DNA of 64,000 nt from Celeribacter indicus (GTDB lineage Bacteria; Pseudomonadota; Alphaproteobacteria; Rhodobacterales; Rhodobacteraceae). Shown here in pieces: positions 56,958-64,000 of the stretch; positions within the stretch are counted from its first letter, which is position 1, and every line of letters starts with the position of its first letter. The notes beneath the pieces are model-generated. The model had not been told where the DNA came from. It saw only the letters and a program-made list of their open reading frames with translations, and ran no database searches. The stretch covers positions 3,472,001 to 3,536,000 of the forward strand of contig NZ_CP004393.1 in assembly GCF_000819565.1 (NCBI RefSeq). The letters run 5' to 3'. A program made the translations under genes and the position numbers.

Positions 56958-58388
56958 TCAGATCCGGGTGAGCAACTCCCCGACGGACTGCTTCGCGTCG
57001 CCGTAATACATGCGCGTGTTGTCCTTGTAGAACAGCGGGTTCTCGATGCCGGAATAGCCCGTGCCCTGGCCGCGCTTGCTGACGAAGACCTGTTTCGCCT
57101 TCCACACCTCGAGCACCGGCATCCCCGCGATCGGGGAATTCGGGTCGTCCTGTGCCGCCGGGTTCACGATGTCGTTCGAGCCGATCACGATCACCACATC
57201 CGTCTCCGGGAAGTCCTCGTTGATCTCGTCCATCTCCAGCACGATGTCATAGGGCACCTTCGCCTCCGCCAGCAGCACGTTCATGTGCCCCGGAAGGCGG
57301 CCGGCGACCGGGTGGATCGCGAAGCGCACCTGCTTGCCCTTCGCCCGCAGCTTGCGCGTCAGCTCGGCCACGTTCTGCTGCGCCTGCGCCACCGCCATGC
57401 CGTAGCCCGGCACGATCACCACGCTGTCGGCCTCCTCCAGCGCCGCCGCCACGCCGTCGGCGTCGATCGCCACCTGTTCGCCCTCCACCGCCATCGCCGG
57501 ACCCGCGGTGCCGCCGAAGCCGCCGAGGATCACCGAGACGAAGCTGCGGTTCATCGCCTTGCACATGATGTAGCTCAGGATCGCCCCCGAGGAGCCCACC
57601 AGCGCCCCCACCACGATCAGCAGGTCGTTGGACAGCGAGAACCCGATCGCCGCCGCCGCCCAGCCCGAATAGCTGTTCAGCATCGACACCACCACCGGCA
57701 TGTCCGCCCCGCCGATCCCCATGATCAGGTGATAGCCGATGAACAGCGCGCAGAGCGTCATCAGCAGCAGCGGCACCACCCCGCCGGTGTTGACGTACCA
57801 CACCAGGCACAGCACCGAGAGGACCGCCGCCGCCGCGTTCAGCAGGTGCCCGCCCGGCAGCTTCTCCGCCTTCGAGCTCACCTTGCCCGCGAGCTTGCCG
57901 AAGGCCACCACCGAGCCGGTGAAGGTCACCGCCCCGATGAAGATCCCGAGGAACAGCTCCACCTTCAGGATCGTCAGCTCGACCGGCGCCTTGTGCGCCA
58001 CCAGCGCCGCGAACGTGCCGAGATCGGCCAGCCCCGCCGCATCCATCCCGGCCACGCGCCCCATCACCAGATGCGCGTTATAGCCCACGAACACCGCCGC
58101 GAGCCCCACCAGCGAATGCATCGCCGCCACGAGCTGCGGCATCCCGGTCATCTCGACCTTCCCGGCCACATACCAGCCGATCACCCCGCCGCCCGCGATC
58201 AGGAGCGCGGAGAGCAGCCACAGGCCCGAGCCCGGCCCGATCAGCGTCGCGAACACCGCCAGCGCCATGCCCGCGATCCCGTACCACACCGCGCGTTTCG
58301 CGCTCTCCTGCCCCGACAGGCCGCCGAGCGAGAGGATGAAGAGAACTGCCGCGACCACATAGGCCGCCGTCGTGAATCCGAAGTCCAT
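56958..58388 (-). CDS. pntB: NAD(P) transhydrogenase subunit beta
   Basis: Membrane and NADP(H)-binding part of proton-translocating transhydrogenase, which makes NADPH from NADH using proton motive force. 476 residues: about nine membrane spans, then the NADP domain with [56 protein letters not shown] and the C-terminal [20 protein letters not shown]. It follows pntA after 15 bp. A strong terminator lies directly downstream. Confidence 0.96.
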   Translation of the reverse strand: MDFGFTTAAYVVAAVLFILSLGGLSGQESAKRAVWYGIAGMALAVFATLIGPGSGLWLLSALLIAGGGVIGWYVAGKVEMTGMPQLVAAMHSLVGLAAVFVGYNAHLVMGRVAGMDAAGLADLGTFAALVAHKAPVELTILKVELFLGIFIGAVTFTGSVVAFGKLAGKVSSKAEKLPGGHLLNAAAAVLSVLCLVWYVNTGGVVPLLLMTLCALFIGYHLIMGIGGADMPVVVSMLNSYSGWAAAAIGFSLSNDLLIVVGALVGSSGAILSYIMCKAMNRSFVSVILGGFGGTAGPAMAVEGEQVAIDADGVAAALEEADSVVIVPGYGMAVAQAQQNVAELTRKLRAKGKQVRFAIHPVAGRLPGHMNVLLAEAKVPYDIVLEMDEINEDFPETDVVIVIGSNDIVNPAAQDDPNSPIAGMPVLEVWKAKQVFVSKRGQGTGYSGIENPLFYKDNTRMYYGDAKQSVGELLTRI

Positions 58389-58403
58389 TGTCTCTCTCCC
58401 GCC

Positions 58404-59975
58404 TCAGGATTTCTGGAACATGGCGAGCATGCGCCGGGTGACGAGGAAGCCGCCGAAGATGTTGATCCCGGCCATGAACACCGACAGCGCCGCCAGCACC
58501 ACCACGAGCCAGCTCCCCGAGCCGATCTGCATCAGCGCCCCCAGGATGATGATCGAGCTGATCGCGTTCGTCACCGCCATCAGCGGCGTGTGCAGCGCGT
58601 GGCTCACGTTCCAGATCACCTGGAAGCCGACGAAGACCGCCAGCACGAAGACGATGAAATGCTGCATGAAGGAGGCCGGCGCCACCAGCCCCACACCCAG
58701 CAGCAGCACCGCCCCCGCCGCGAGCAGCCCGACCTGCGTCCGCGTCTCCCGCCGGAAGGCCGCGGCCTCCTGCGCGCGTTTCTCCTCCGCCGTCGGCTCC
58801 TTCGGCTTCTCGCGCCTCTGCGCCGCGATCGCCTGCACCTTCGGCGGCGGCGGCGGGAAGGTGATCTCCCCCGCATGGGTCACCGTCGCCCCCCGGATCA
58901 CGTCGTCCTCCATGTCCTGCACCACCTGGCCGTCCTTGCCGGGCGTCAGGTCGGTCATCATGTGGCGGATGTTCGTCGCATAGAGCGTCGAGGCCTGGGT
59001 CGCCATCCGGCTCGGGAAATCGGTGTAGCCGATGATCGTCACGCCGTTGGGCGTCACGATCTTCTCGTCCGGCACCGTCAGCTTGCAGTTGCCGCCGCGC
59101 TCCGCGGCGAGGTCCACGATCACCGAACCCGGCTTCATCGCCGCCACCATCTCCTCGGTCCAGAGCTCCGGCGCCTCCCGGTTCGGGATCAGCGCCGTGG
59201 TGATCACGATGTCCATCTCCGGCGCGAGCTCGCGGAACTTCCTCAGCTGCGCCTCGCGGAATTCCGGCGAGGACACAGAGGCATAGCCCCCCGTCGCCGC
59301 CCCGTCGCCCTGCTCCTCCTCGAAGTCGAGATAGACGAATTCCGCCCCCATGCTCTCCACCTGCTCGGCCACCTCCGGCCGCACGTCGAACGCACGGGTC
59401 ACCGCCCCCAGCGAGGTCGAGGTGCCGATCGCCGCAAGCCCCGCGACGCCCGCGCCCACCACCAGCACCTTCGCCGGCGGCACCTTGCCCGCCGCCGTCA
59501 CCTGCCCGGTGAAGAACCGACCGAAATTGCTCCCCGCCTCGATCACCGCCCGGTAGCCCGCGATATTGGCCATGGAACTCAGCGCGTCCATCTTCTGCGC
59601 CCGGCTGATCCGCGGCACCATCTCCATCGCGATCACCGTCGCGCCCGCCGCCTTCGCCGCCTCCAGACCCGCCGCATTGCCGCCGGGGTTGAAGAAGGAG
59701 ATCAGCGTCTGCCCCGCGCGCAGCAGCCCCAGCTCCGCCTCCGTCGGCACCCGCACCTTCGCGACGACGTCGCTCCGCGCCCAGAGGTCCGAGGCGCTCT
59801 CCACCACCTCAACACCCGCAGCCGCATACTCCGCATCCGCAAACCCCGCACGCACACCCGCGCCGCTCTCGACAAGGCATTCATAGCCCAGCTTCTGAAC
59901 CTGCGCCGCGCTCGCAGGCGTCAGCGCAACACGCGCCTCGCCCTCAATCACTTCCCTCGGAACACCGAATCTCAC
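58404..59975 (-). CDS. pntA: NAD(P) transhydrogenase subunit alpha
   Basis: NAD(H)-binding subunit with C-terminal membrane helices, 523 residues. Begins [20 protein letters not shown]; the NAD fold shows [21 protein letters not shown] and later [13 protein letters not shown]. The last ~140 residues are four membrane spans (single-chain alpha, not split into A1/A2). About 100 bases of its 5' coding end are found again, decayed, at 61.85-61.98 kb. The 341-bp gap before the GNAT gene holds its promoter and a dyad at 60008-60023. Confidence 0.96.
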   Translation of the reverse strand: MRFGVPREVIEGEARVALTPASAAQVQKLGYECLVESGAGVRAGFADAEYAAAGVEVVESASDLWARSDVVAKVRVPTEAELGLLRAGQTLISFFNPGGNAAGLEAAKAAGATVIAMEMVPRISRAQKMDALSSMANIAGYRAVIEAGSNFGRFFTGQVTAAGKVPPAKVLVVGAGVAGLAAIGTSTSLGAVTRAFDVRPEVAEQVESMGAEFVYLDFEEEQGDGAATGGYASVSSPEFREAQLRKFRELAPEMDIVITTALIPNREAPELWTEEMVAAMKPGSVIVDLAAERGGNCKLTVPDEKIVTPNGVTIIGYTDFPSRMATQASTLYATNIRHMMTDLTPGKDGQVVQDMEDDVIRGATVTHAGEITFPPPPPKVQAIAAQRREKPKEPTAEEKRAQEAAAFRRETRTQVGLLAAGAVLLLGVGLVAPASFMQHFIVFVLAVFVGFQVIWNVSHALHTPLMAVTNAISSIIILGALMQIGSGSWLVVVLAALSVFMAGINIFGGFLVTRRMLAMFQKS

Positions 59976-60315
59976 CTGGATTTCCTTCTCTTCCCCAGTC
60001 CAAAATCACTGGCTGGCACCAGTCCTATTCAATACCCCTGTCGAAACGCAACATTATTGCGCATAAAAATCGACCTCCGGCCTGCCAGCCCCGTCACGGA
60101 TGCGGTTGTCGCGCTCCTCCGAGCGGTTCCCCCCGCATCGCATGTCTCCCCGCCGGACGCGCCGCCAGATTGGCCGCACAGTAAAGAAAAGCCTGAAGGA
60201 GTAAAGACATCGCCCCGTTTGAATCGGCGCTCCCGTAAATCTGTAAATCCCGGCCCGCGCCATGACCGCCCCCTCCTGTCTGGCGCCCGCCCGCCGCGCG
60301 CGCTACATCGGAGGA
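59976..60315. promoter_or_regulatory. Divergent gap between pntA and the GNAT gene
   Basis: 340 bp, more AT-rich than usual, with no convincing gene. An inverted repeat ACTGG/CCAGT with a six-base loop (60008-60023) stands 33 bp before pntA. Nearer the GNAT gene a direct repeat GTAAATC-T-GTAAATC lies at 60235-60249. Both are possible regulator sites. Small minus-strand frames (60054-60263) were judged non-coding. Confidence 0.4.
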
Positions 60316-60861
60316 ATGAACCTGCGCCCGCTGACACCTGCCGACGCCGCGGCCTGCTACGCGCTCTTCCACCGCACCGTCCATGGCGGAACGGGGGCCT
60401 TCTATTCCGCCGAACAGCGCGCCGCCTGGGCGCCTGCACGCGACCGGGCCCCCGAAACCTGGCCGGAACGCCTCACCAGCGGCTTTGCGATCTGCGCCAC
60501 GCGCCGGGGGCGGATCGTCGGCTTCTTCACCATGGGCCACGACGGGCATATCGACTTTGCCTATGTCGCGCTCGAGGAAATGGGCCGGGGCACGGCCGGG
60601 CGGCTCTACGACGCCTGCGAGGCGGAGGCGCGCCGCCTGGGACTGCCGCAGATGGACACCGCCGCCTCCCACCTCGCCCGCCGCTTCTTCGAAAAGCGCG
60701 GCTGGCGCGTCACGGCGCGCCAGACCGTGATCCGCGCCTCCGTCGGGATCGAGAATTTCCGGATGGAGAAGAGCTTGCCCCCCGGCGGGGACGCATGTCA
60801 TCCTGACGGGGAGACACGGGAGACGCGCGAAACGGGGATCGCGCGGAGGAGAGGACGCAGG
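60316..60861 (+). CDS. GNAT acetyltransferase, no stop before the next gene
   Basis: N-acetyltransferase of the GNAT fold, about 155 residues of domain: the N-terminal MNLRPLTPADAAACYALF, GFAICATRRGRIVGFFTMG, then the acetyl-CoA region MGRGTAGRLYDACEAEARRLG, and RRFFEKRGWRVTARQTV. The family normally stops soon after a motif like FRMEK, here at about 60770. Instead the frame stays open for 30 further low-complexity codons and enters the M23 gene. The start is supported by a full-length pseudogene copy at 63209, which aligns from the same ATG. ATG 60262 is an alternative. GGAGGA directly precedes the ATG. Confidence 0.75.
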
Positions 60862-61848
60862 ATGACACGCTGGAGCATCCGCATTGCGGCGCTCGCCCTG
60901 CTCGGCCTTGCCGGCGCCGCCGGGGCCGATCCGCTCGCCACCGCCCGGCGCATGGCGGAGGCCTTCCTGCGCGGCGACGTGGAGACGGTCTGGCAGGCCG
61001 CGACCCCGCAGATGCGGGAGGCCTTCGGTTCGGTCGACGATCTCGCGGGGCTGCGGGAGGGGCTGCGCCGCGATCTGGGAACAGAGGACACGATCCTCTC
61101 CGAAAGCGTGGAGACGCAGTCCGGCCACGAGGTCTTCACCCGGCTGTCGCGCTGGTCCGGTTCTGCGGTCCCCGTGGAACTCGTCGTCGCGCTCGACGGG
61201 ACCGGGCGGATCGCCGGGTTCCTCGTCCGGCCGCAGCCAGTCGCCGCGCCGAGCCCGCATCTGGAATACGAGACGAAGGCACGGCTGCGCCTGCCGGTCG
61301 AGGGGGACTGGCATGTCTACTGGGGCGGGCGGGAGATCGGGGAGAATTACCACGCCGCCGATCCGGGACAGCGGTTCGCGCTGGACATTCTGGTGCTCGA
61401 GGAGGGGCAAAGCCATTCCGGCGATCCGGCCGAACCGGCAAGCTACCAGTGCTGGGGCCGTCCGATCCTCGCCCCGGCGGAAGGTGTCGTCGTCCGTGCC
61501 GTCGACGGTCTCCCGGACCAGCCGATCGGCCGCCTCGATCCGGCCCATCCCGCGGGAAACCATGTCGTGATCGACTTCGGCCAGGGCGAATACGGGTTCC
61601 TCGCCCATCTGCAAGAGGGCAGCCTCCGCGTCGCGCAGGGGGACCGGGTGACGGCGGGACAGGACATCGGCCTCTGCGGCAACAGCGGCAACAGTTCGGA
61701 GCCGCATCTGCATTTCCATCTTCAGACGACGCCGGATCTCGGCCGGGGCGAGGGCCTTCCCGCGCAATTCACGCACTATCTCGCGGACGGCCAGCGGGTC
61801 GAGCGGGGCGAACCGGTGAAAGGGCAGACGATCCGCGCGCTCCCGTGA
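60862..61848 (+). CDS. Secreted M23 family metallopeptidase with N-terminal DUF3887-like domain
   Basis: 328 residues: signal peptide (IRIAALALLGLAGAAGA, cleavage near residue 22), a DUF3887-like helical domain (about 25-110) with TARRMAEAFLRGDVETVWQAA, and a C-terminal M23 peptidase. Zinc ligands are complete: NYH, ALD and the HLHFHL motif in SEPHLHFHLQ. So unlike NlpD in this window it should be an active peptidoglycan endopeptidase. AGGAGAGG lies upstream of ATG 60862, supporting separate initiation, yet the GNAT frame runs straight through this start. Confidence 0.85.
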   Translation: MTRWSIRIAALALLGLAGAAGADPLATARRMAEAFLRGDVETVWQAATPQMREAFGSVDDLAGLREGLRRDLGTEDTILSESVETQSGHEVFTRLSRWSGSAVPVELVVALDGTGRIAGFLVRPQPVAAPSPHLEYETKARLRLPVEGDWHVYWGGREIGENYHAADPGQRFALDILVLEEGQSHSGDPAEPASYQCWGRPILAPAEGVVVRAVDGLPDQPIGRLDPAHPAGNHVVIDFGQGEYGFLAHLQEGSLRVAQGDRVTAGQDIGLCGNSGNSSEPHLHFHLQTTPDLGRGEGLPAQFTHYLADGQRVERGEPVKGQTIRALP

Positions 61849-62466
61849 CCGCCGCGGCGTCATCCGCACCGCGCGCCGCGAGGCCCCCATGCCCCGGCTT
61901 CCGAACCTGCACCGCGCGCGCCGGCGCCAGCGCAACACGCGCCCCGCCCTTGATCACGTTCCTGGCGGCTCGGACACTCCCGTTCCATTCCGCCCGGTCC
62001 GCACCCTCTTGCCGCCCCCTTGCCGAACCGCGGACGGCCCCCCGTTTCCTCGTCCCGGATGAACAGATGCGCGACCGCGGCCATGCTGCCGGGCAGGAGC
62101 AGGACGCTCCCGCGACGAGCGCCCGGCACGCCAGCGCAGCCAGAGCGGCGGCGCGACGAAGGGCGAGCGACGCCAGAGCCTTCGCCAGACGCCGGACCGG
62201 GGGGATGAACAGAATGTTGTCATCTCTGAGCCTGACGCGTGTCGATCGTCAGGGCATTTGCCCTTTCGGGTCACGAAATGCCCTTTGGGTGCCGCTGCGC
62301 GCCTCGGCTCGGTTTGCCCCCGCCGCTAGAGGGCAAACACCTTATCTGCACCCGCCGCGCGGGTGCGCCGCTTCATGAAAACCTGAAGGTCGGCTGGGAG
62401 CCCAACTTGCGTTTTTCTGCGGCTGCATACTAGACAGTGGGAAACAGAAACGACTGCTGAACCGTC
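61849..62466. other. 618-bp degenerate region without intact genes
   Basis: The first ~130 bp hold a decayed copy of the pntA 5' end (separate entry). Beyond it I see no gene with normal codon use. Two hairpins can form: GGGCATTT/AAATGCCC (62252-62259 and 62276-62283) and GTTTGCCC/GGGCAAAC (62312-62319 and 62331-62338). From about 62380 the base composition becomes less GC-rich, continuing into the kinase-like gene. Confidence 0.7.
61850..61981 (-). pseudogene. Decayed duplicate of the pntA 5' end
   Basis: Clearest over 61895-61960: compared with 59889-59954 of pntA about 85% of bases agree by eye, in the same orientation, with an offset of 2,006 bp. In the pntA reading frame it encodes VIKGGARVALAPARAVQVRK against pnt[21 protein letters not shown]. 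No start codon and no continuation of the gene: a remnant, not a gene. It lies right after the M23 stop. Confidence 0.85.
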
Positions 62467-63021
62467 ATGCCTGAGCCTTCCCGACATCGTGTATATATCT
62501 TCGGCGCGTCCGGTACTGGGACAACGACTCTTGGTGAGAATATTGCGGCTGAATTGTCGTTGGTTCATGTCGATTGCGATGACCACTACTGGGCTCCCGT
62601 CGAGCCTCCATTCTCTGTCAAAAGAGAGCCCCATGAACGGGTTGCGTCAATGTCTGGTGCTCTCGGGAATGCAGGCTGGGTGCTTACCGGGGCATGCAAT
62701 GGATGGGGCCATGGGCTGATTGAGCAGGCTGACTTAATTGTGTTCGTCACTCTGCCGACGCCGATGCGGATAGAGCGGTTGAGAATGCGAGAAAAAGCTC
62801 GCTTTGGAAATCGGATCGAGGAAGGTGGAGACATGTGTGAAATCCACAAAGACTTCATCCGATGGGCGCAAGGTTATGACGACCCCGGTTTTCGGGGCCG
62901 TAATCTGGCGGCACACGAAGAATGGCTTGCACGACAGTCAAAACCTGTTTGTCGGGTTAACAGCAGTCAGTCCCGTGAAACCATTAAGAGCGCTGTCATC
63001 TCTGCACTCCGCTCGCTCTGA
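62467..63021 (+). CDS. P-loop NTPase, adenylate-kinase-like, without the Walker A lysine
   Basis: 184 residues. The P-loop reads GASGTGTTTLG (residues 13-23), so the usual GK[ST] is GTT. DCDDHYWAPVEPPFSVKR, ADLIVFVTLPTPMRIERLRMREKARFG and GGDMCEIHKDFIRWAQGYDDP identify a known small-kinase-like family that has this altered loop. The substrate is not known. The gene is less GC-rich than its surroundings, uses codons with A/T at the third position freely, and has no good ribosome site, all suggesting horizontal origin. It sits between decayed copies of pntA and the GNAT gene. Confidence 0.75.
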   Translation: MPEPSRHRVYIFGASGTGTTTLGENIAAELSLVHVDCDDHYWAPVEPPFSVKREPHERVASMSGALGNAGWVLTGACNGWGHGLIEQADLIVFVTLPTPMRIERLRMREKARFGNRIEEGGDMCEIHKDFIRWAQGYDDPGFRGRNLAAHEEWLARQSKPVCRVNSSQSRETIKSAVISALRSL

Positions 63022-63055
63022 CCAACGGCAACTTCGTCCCGCATAGTTGCCCCTC

Positions 63056-63082
63056 GGGCCGTGTCCGTCCCGGACACGGCCC
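63056..63082. terminator. Perfect 12-bp hairpin after the kinase-like gene
   Basis: GGGCCGTGTCCG (63056-63067) and CGGACACGGCCC (63071-63082) pair without mismatch around a TCC loop. It lies 35 bases after the gene's stop and is the most stable short dyad in the window. There is no T-run. Terminator or transcript-end stabiliser is likely; a remnant of a palindromic element is the alternative. Confidence 0.55.
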
Positions 63083-63208
63083 GTGAAGAAAAGGGCAGTT
63101 TCGTTGCCGATCCGAAATCGGTCCGCGTGTTTTCAAGGCGTTGGCACGGGCCAAAAGGACAAATCCGGTGTCTCTCGACAACGCGAACGGCAGTCCCGAA
63201 GGGCGGGC

Positions 63209-63658
63209 ATGAGGTTGCGCTCCCTGAAACCGGCCGGCGCGATGGTCTGCCATGCGCCCTTCCTCCGCACGATCCGCGGCGGATCGGCGGCGTTTCACAG
63301 GGGCCGGAAAGCGCGCGCCTGGGCGCCTGCACGCAGCCGGGCCCGAAACCTCGTGGAAACGCCTCGCCAGCGGCTTTGCGATCTGCGCCACCCGCCGGGG
63401 GCGGATCGTGGGCGTCTTCACCATGGGCCATCACGGGCACATCGCCCTTGCCTGTGCCGCGCTCGGGGATATGGGCCGGGGCGCCCGCGTTCAGGCTCCG
63501 TGAGGCCTGCAAAACGGACGCCCGGAGACCGCCCATCCACACACCGCCGCCTCGCATCTCGCCCGGCGCGTCTTCGAGCGAGGGGTTGGCCCGTCACCGC
63601 CCGTCAGACGGTGTTCCGCCACGGCCTGAAGACCGGGCATTCCGCATGAAAATGGAAT
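63209..63658 (+). pseudogene. Frameshifted pseudogene copy of the GNAT gene
   Basis: Full-length degenerate copy of 60316-60770. It begins MRLRSLKPAGAMVCHAPFLRT against MNLRPLTPADAAACYALFHRT. A one-base deletion near 63323 and a two-base deletion near 63345 shift the frame into GFAICATRRGRIVGVFTMGHHG, almost identical to the intact gene; then TGA at 63501-63503 ends that frame. A further shift restores WPVTARQTVFR. The closest stretch is more than 90% identical by eye. It ends nine bases before the stop of the glutamine amidotransferase gene. Confidence 0.9.
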
Positions 63659-63666
63659 GCAACGGC

Positions 63667-64000
63667 TCACGCCGCCTCGACCGTCTTCCCGCGCGATCTG
63701 GCGAAACGGCGCACGGCCTCGCCGAAGGCCTCGAACAGCGGGCGCGACACCGGGTCCTCGCCCGCGCGATATTCCGGATGCCATTGCACCGCGAGGGTGA
63801 AGCCCGGCGCGTCCTTCACATAGAGCGCTTCCGGCGTGCCGTCGGGCGCGCGGCCGTCGATCACCACGCGGGCGCCGGGCGCCTTGATCCCCTGCCCGTG
63901 CAGCGTGTTGGTCATCACCTCGGGCGCGCCGAACAGCGCGTGGAATACGCCGCCCTCGCAAAGCGTCACCGGATGGCGCAGCGCGAATTTCTCCTCGAGC
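63667..64000 (-). CDS. Class I glutamine amidotransferase-like (PuuD type), N-terminus outside the window
   Basis: C-terminal ~110 residues of a gamma-glutamyl-gamma-aminobutyrate hydrolase-type protein. TNTLHGQGIKAPGARV, APDGTPEALYVKDAPGFTLAVQWHPEYR and the following PVSRPLFEAFGEAVRRFA are the family's C-terminal region, with the catalytic histidine and glutamate in QWHPE. The nucleophilic cysteine lies beyond the right edge. It is related to enzymes that free GABA from gamma-glutamyl-GABA in putrescine use. The frame is open to base 63999. Confidence 0.85.
   Translation of the reverse strand, partial: LEEKFALRHPVTLCEGGVFHALFGAPEVMTNTLHGQGIKAPGARVVIDGRAPDGTPEALYVKDAPGFTLAVQWHPEYRAGEDPVSRPLFEAFGEAVRRFARSRGKTVEAA

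Noticed and set aside
60054-60263. Small minus-strand frame in the pntA-GNAT gap.
   Set aside because: No ribosome site, no family resemblance, and irregular codon use; the region more likely holds promoters.
56838-60806. A 1,322-codon plus-strand open frame antisense to pntB and pntA.
   Set aside because: Low-complexity Arg/His-rich shadow product with no start signal; pntAB on the other strand are unambiguous.
61954-62274. Minus-strand frame of 106 codons in the degenerate region after the M23 gene.
   Set aside because: It runs through the pntA remnant and has an Arg/Pro-rich product without a fold; judged decayed DNA.

Overview
The window is a GC-rich chromosomal segment (roughly 70% G+C by eye) from an alphaproteobacterium, most likely of the order Rhodobacterales (Paracoccaceae/Roseobacteraceae). 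The grounds are the alr-mlaEF-radA-cvpA-purF and surE-pcm-nlpD orders, a complete 14-gene nuo cluster carrying lineage-typical extra genes (DUF5333, DUF5337, a helix-hairpin-helix extension on NuoE), RNase J, and a Hint-domain protein. No rRNA, tRNA, CRISPR array, insertion sequence or prophage was seen.

Layout. 1-10.7 kb (+ strand): alr (cut by the left edge), mlaE-mlaF, a 23-bp tandem hairpin repeat, a PqiA-like protein, radA, cvpA, purF, a DUF2199-like gene, an SDR, then surE-pcm-nlpD. 10.95-13.7 kb (- strand): tatA-tatB-tatC plus a DUF815 ATPase. 14-16.6 kb: a WYL regulator converging on an orphan ABC ATPase, and an SDR. 17-23.1 kb: Hint protein, prfC, exoD-like gene, a small secreted protein, OsmC, DEAD-box helicase. 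45.3 down to 23.2 kb (- strand): one tightly packed, about 22-kb gene string running nuoA to nuoN and on through birA, coaX and rnj, with six to seven non-Nuo genes embedded in it. 45.6-47.5 kb: a DegT-type aminotransferase coupled to a phosphoglycolate phosphatase. 47.6-52.6 kb: glmU-glmS, an AlkD-like protein, moaA. 52.7-60 kb (- strand): two M20 amidohydrolases around a DUF3422 gene, then pntA-pntB.

60-63.7 kb is the unusual part. A GNAT acetyltransferase gene has no stop codon and runs in frame into a secreted M23 peptidase gene. About 2 kb downstream lies a decayed copy of the 5' end of pntA, and beyond it a frameshifted full-length pseudogene of the same GNAT. This is the footprint of a tandem duplication. 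A lower-GC gene for a P-loop protein without the Walker A lysine sits between the two decayed pieces. The right edge cuts a class I glutamine amidotransferase (PuuD-like) gene.

Functional themes: respiratory and transhydrogenase energy coupling (nuo, pnt), cofactor synthesis or attachment (coaX, birA, moaA), envelope biogenesis (mla, glmU/glmS, nlpD, tat), translation and RNA turnover (prfC, rnj, DEAD helicase), and damage repair (radA, pcm, AlkD-like). A 22-24-bp motif beginning GAGTATTTG and ending in GCAAAAAG recurs at gene 3' ends. At prfC and moaA a sigma-70-like promoter ends exactly seven bases before the ATG, which suggests leaderless mRNAs.
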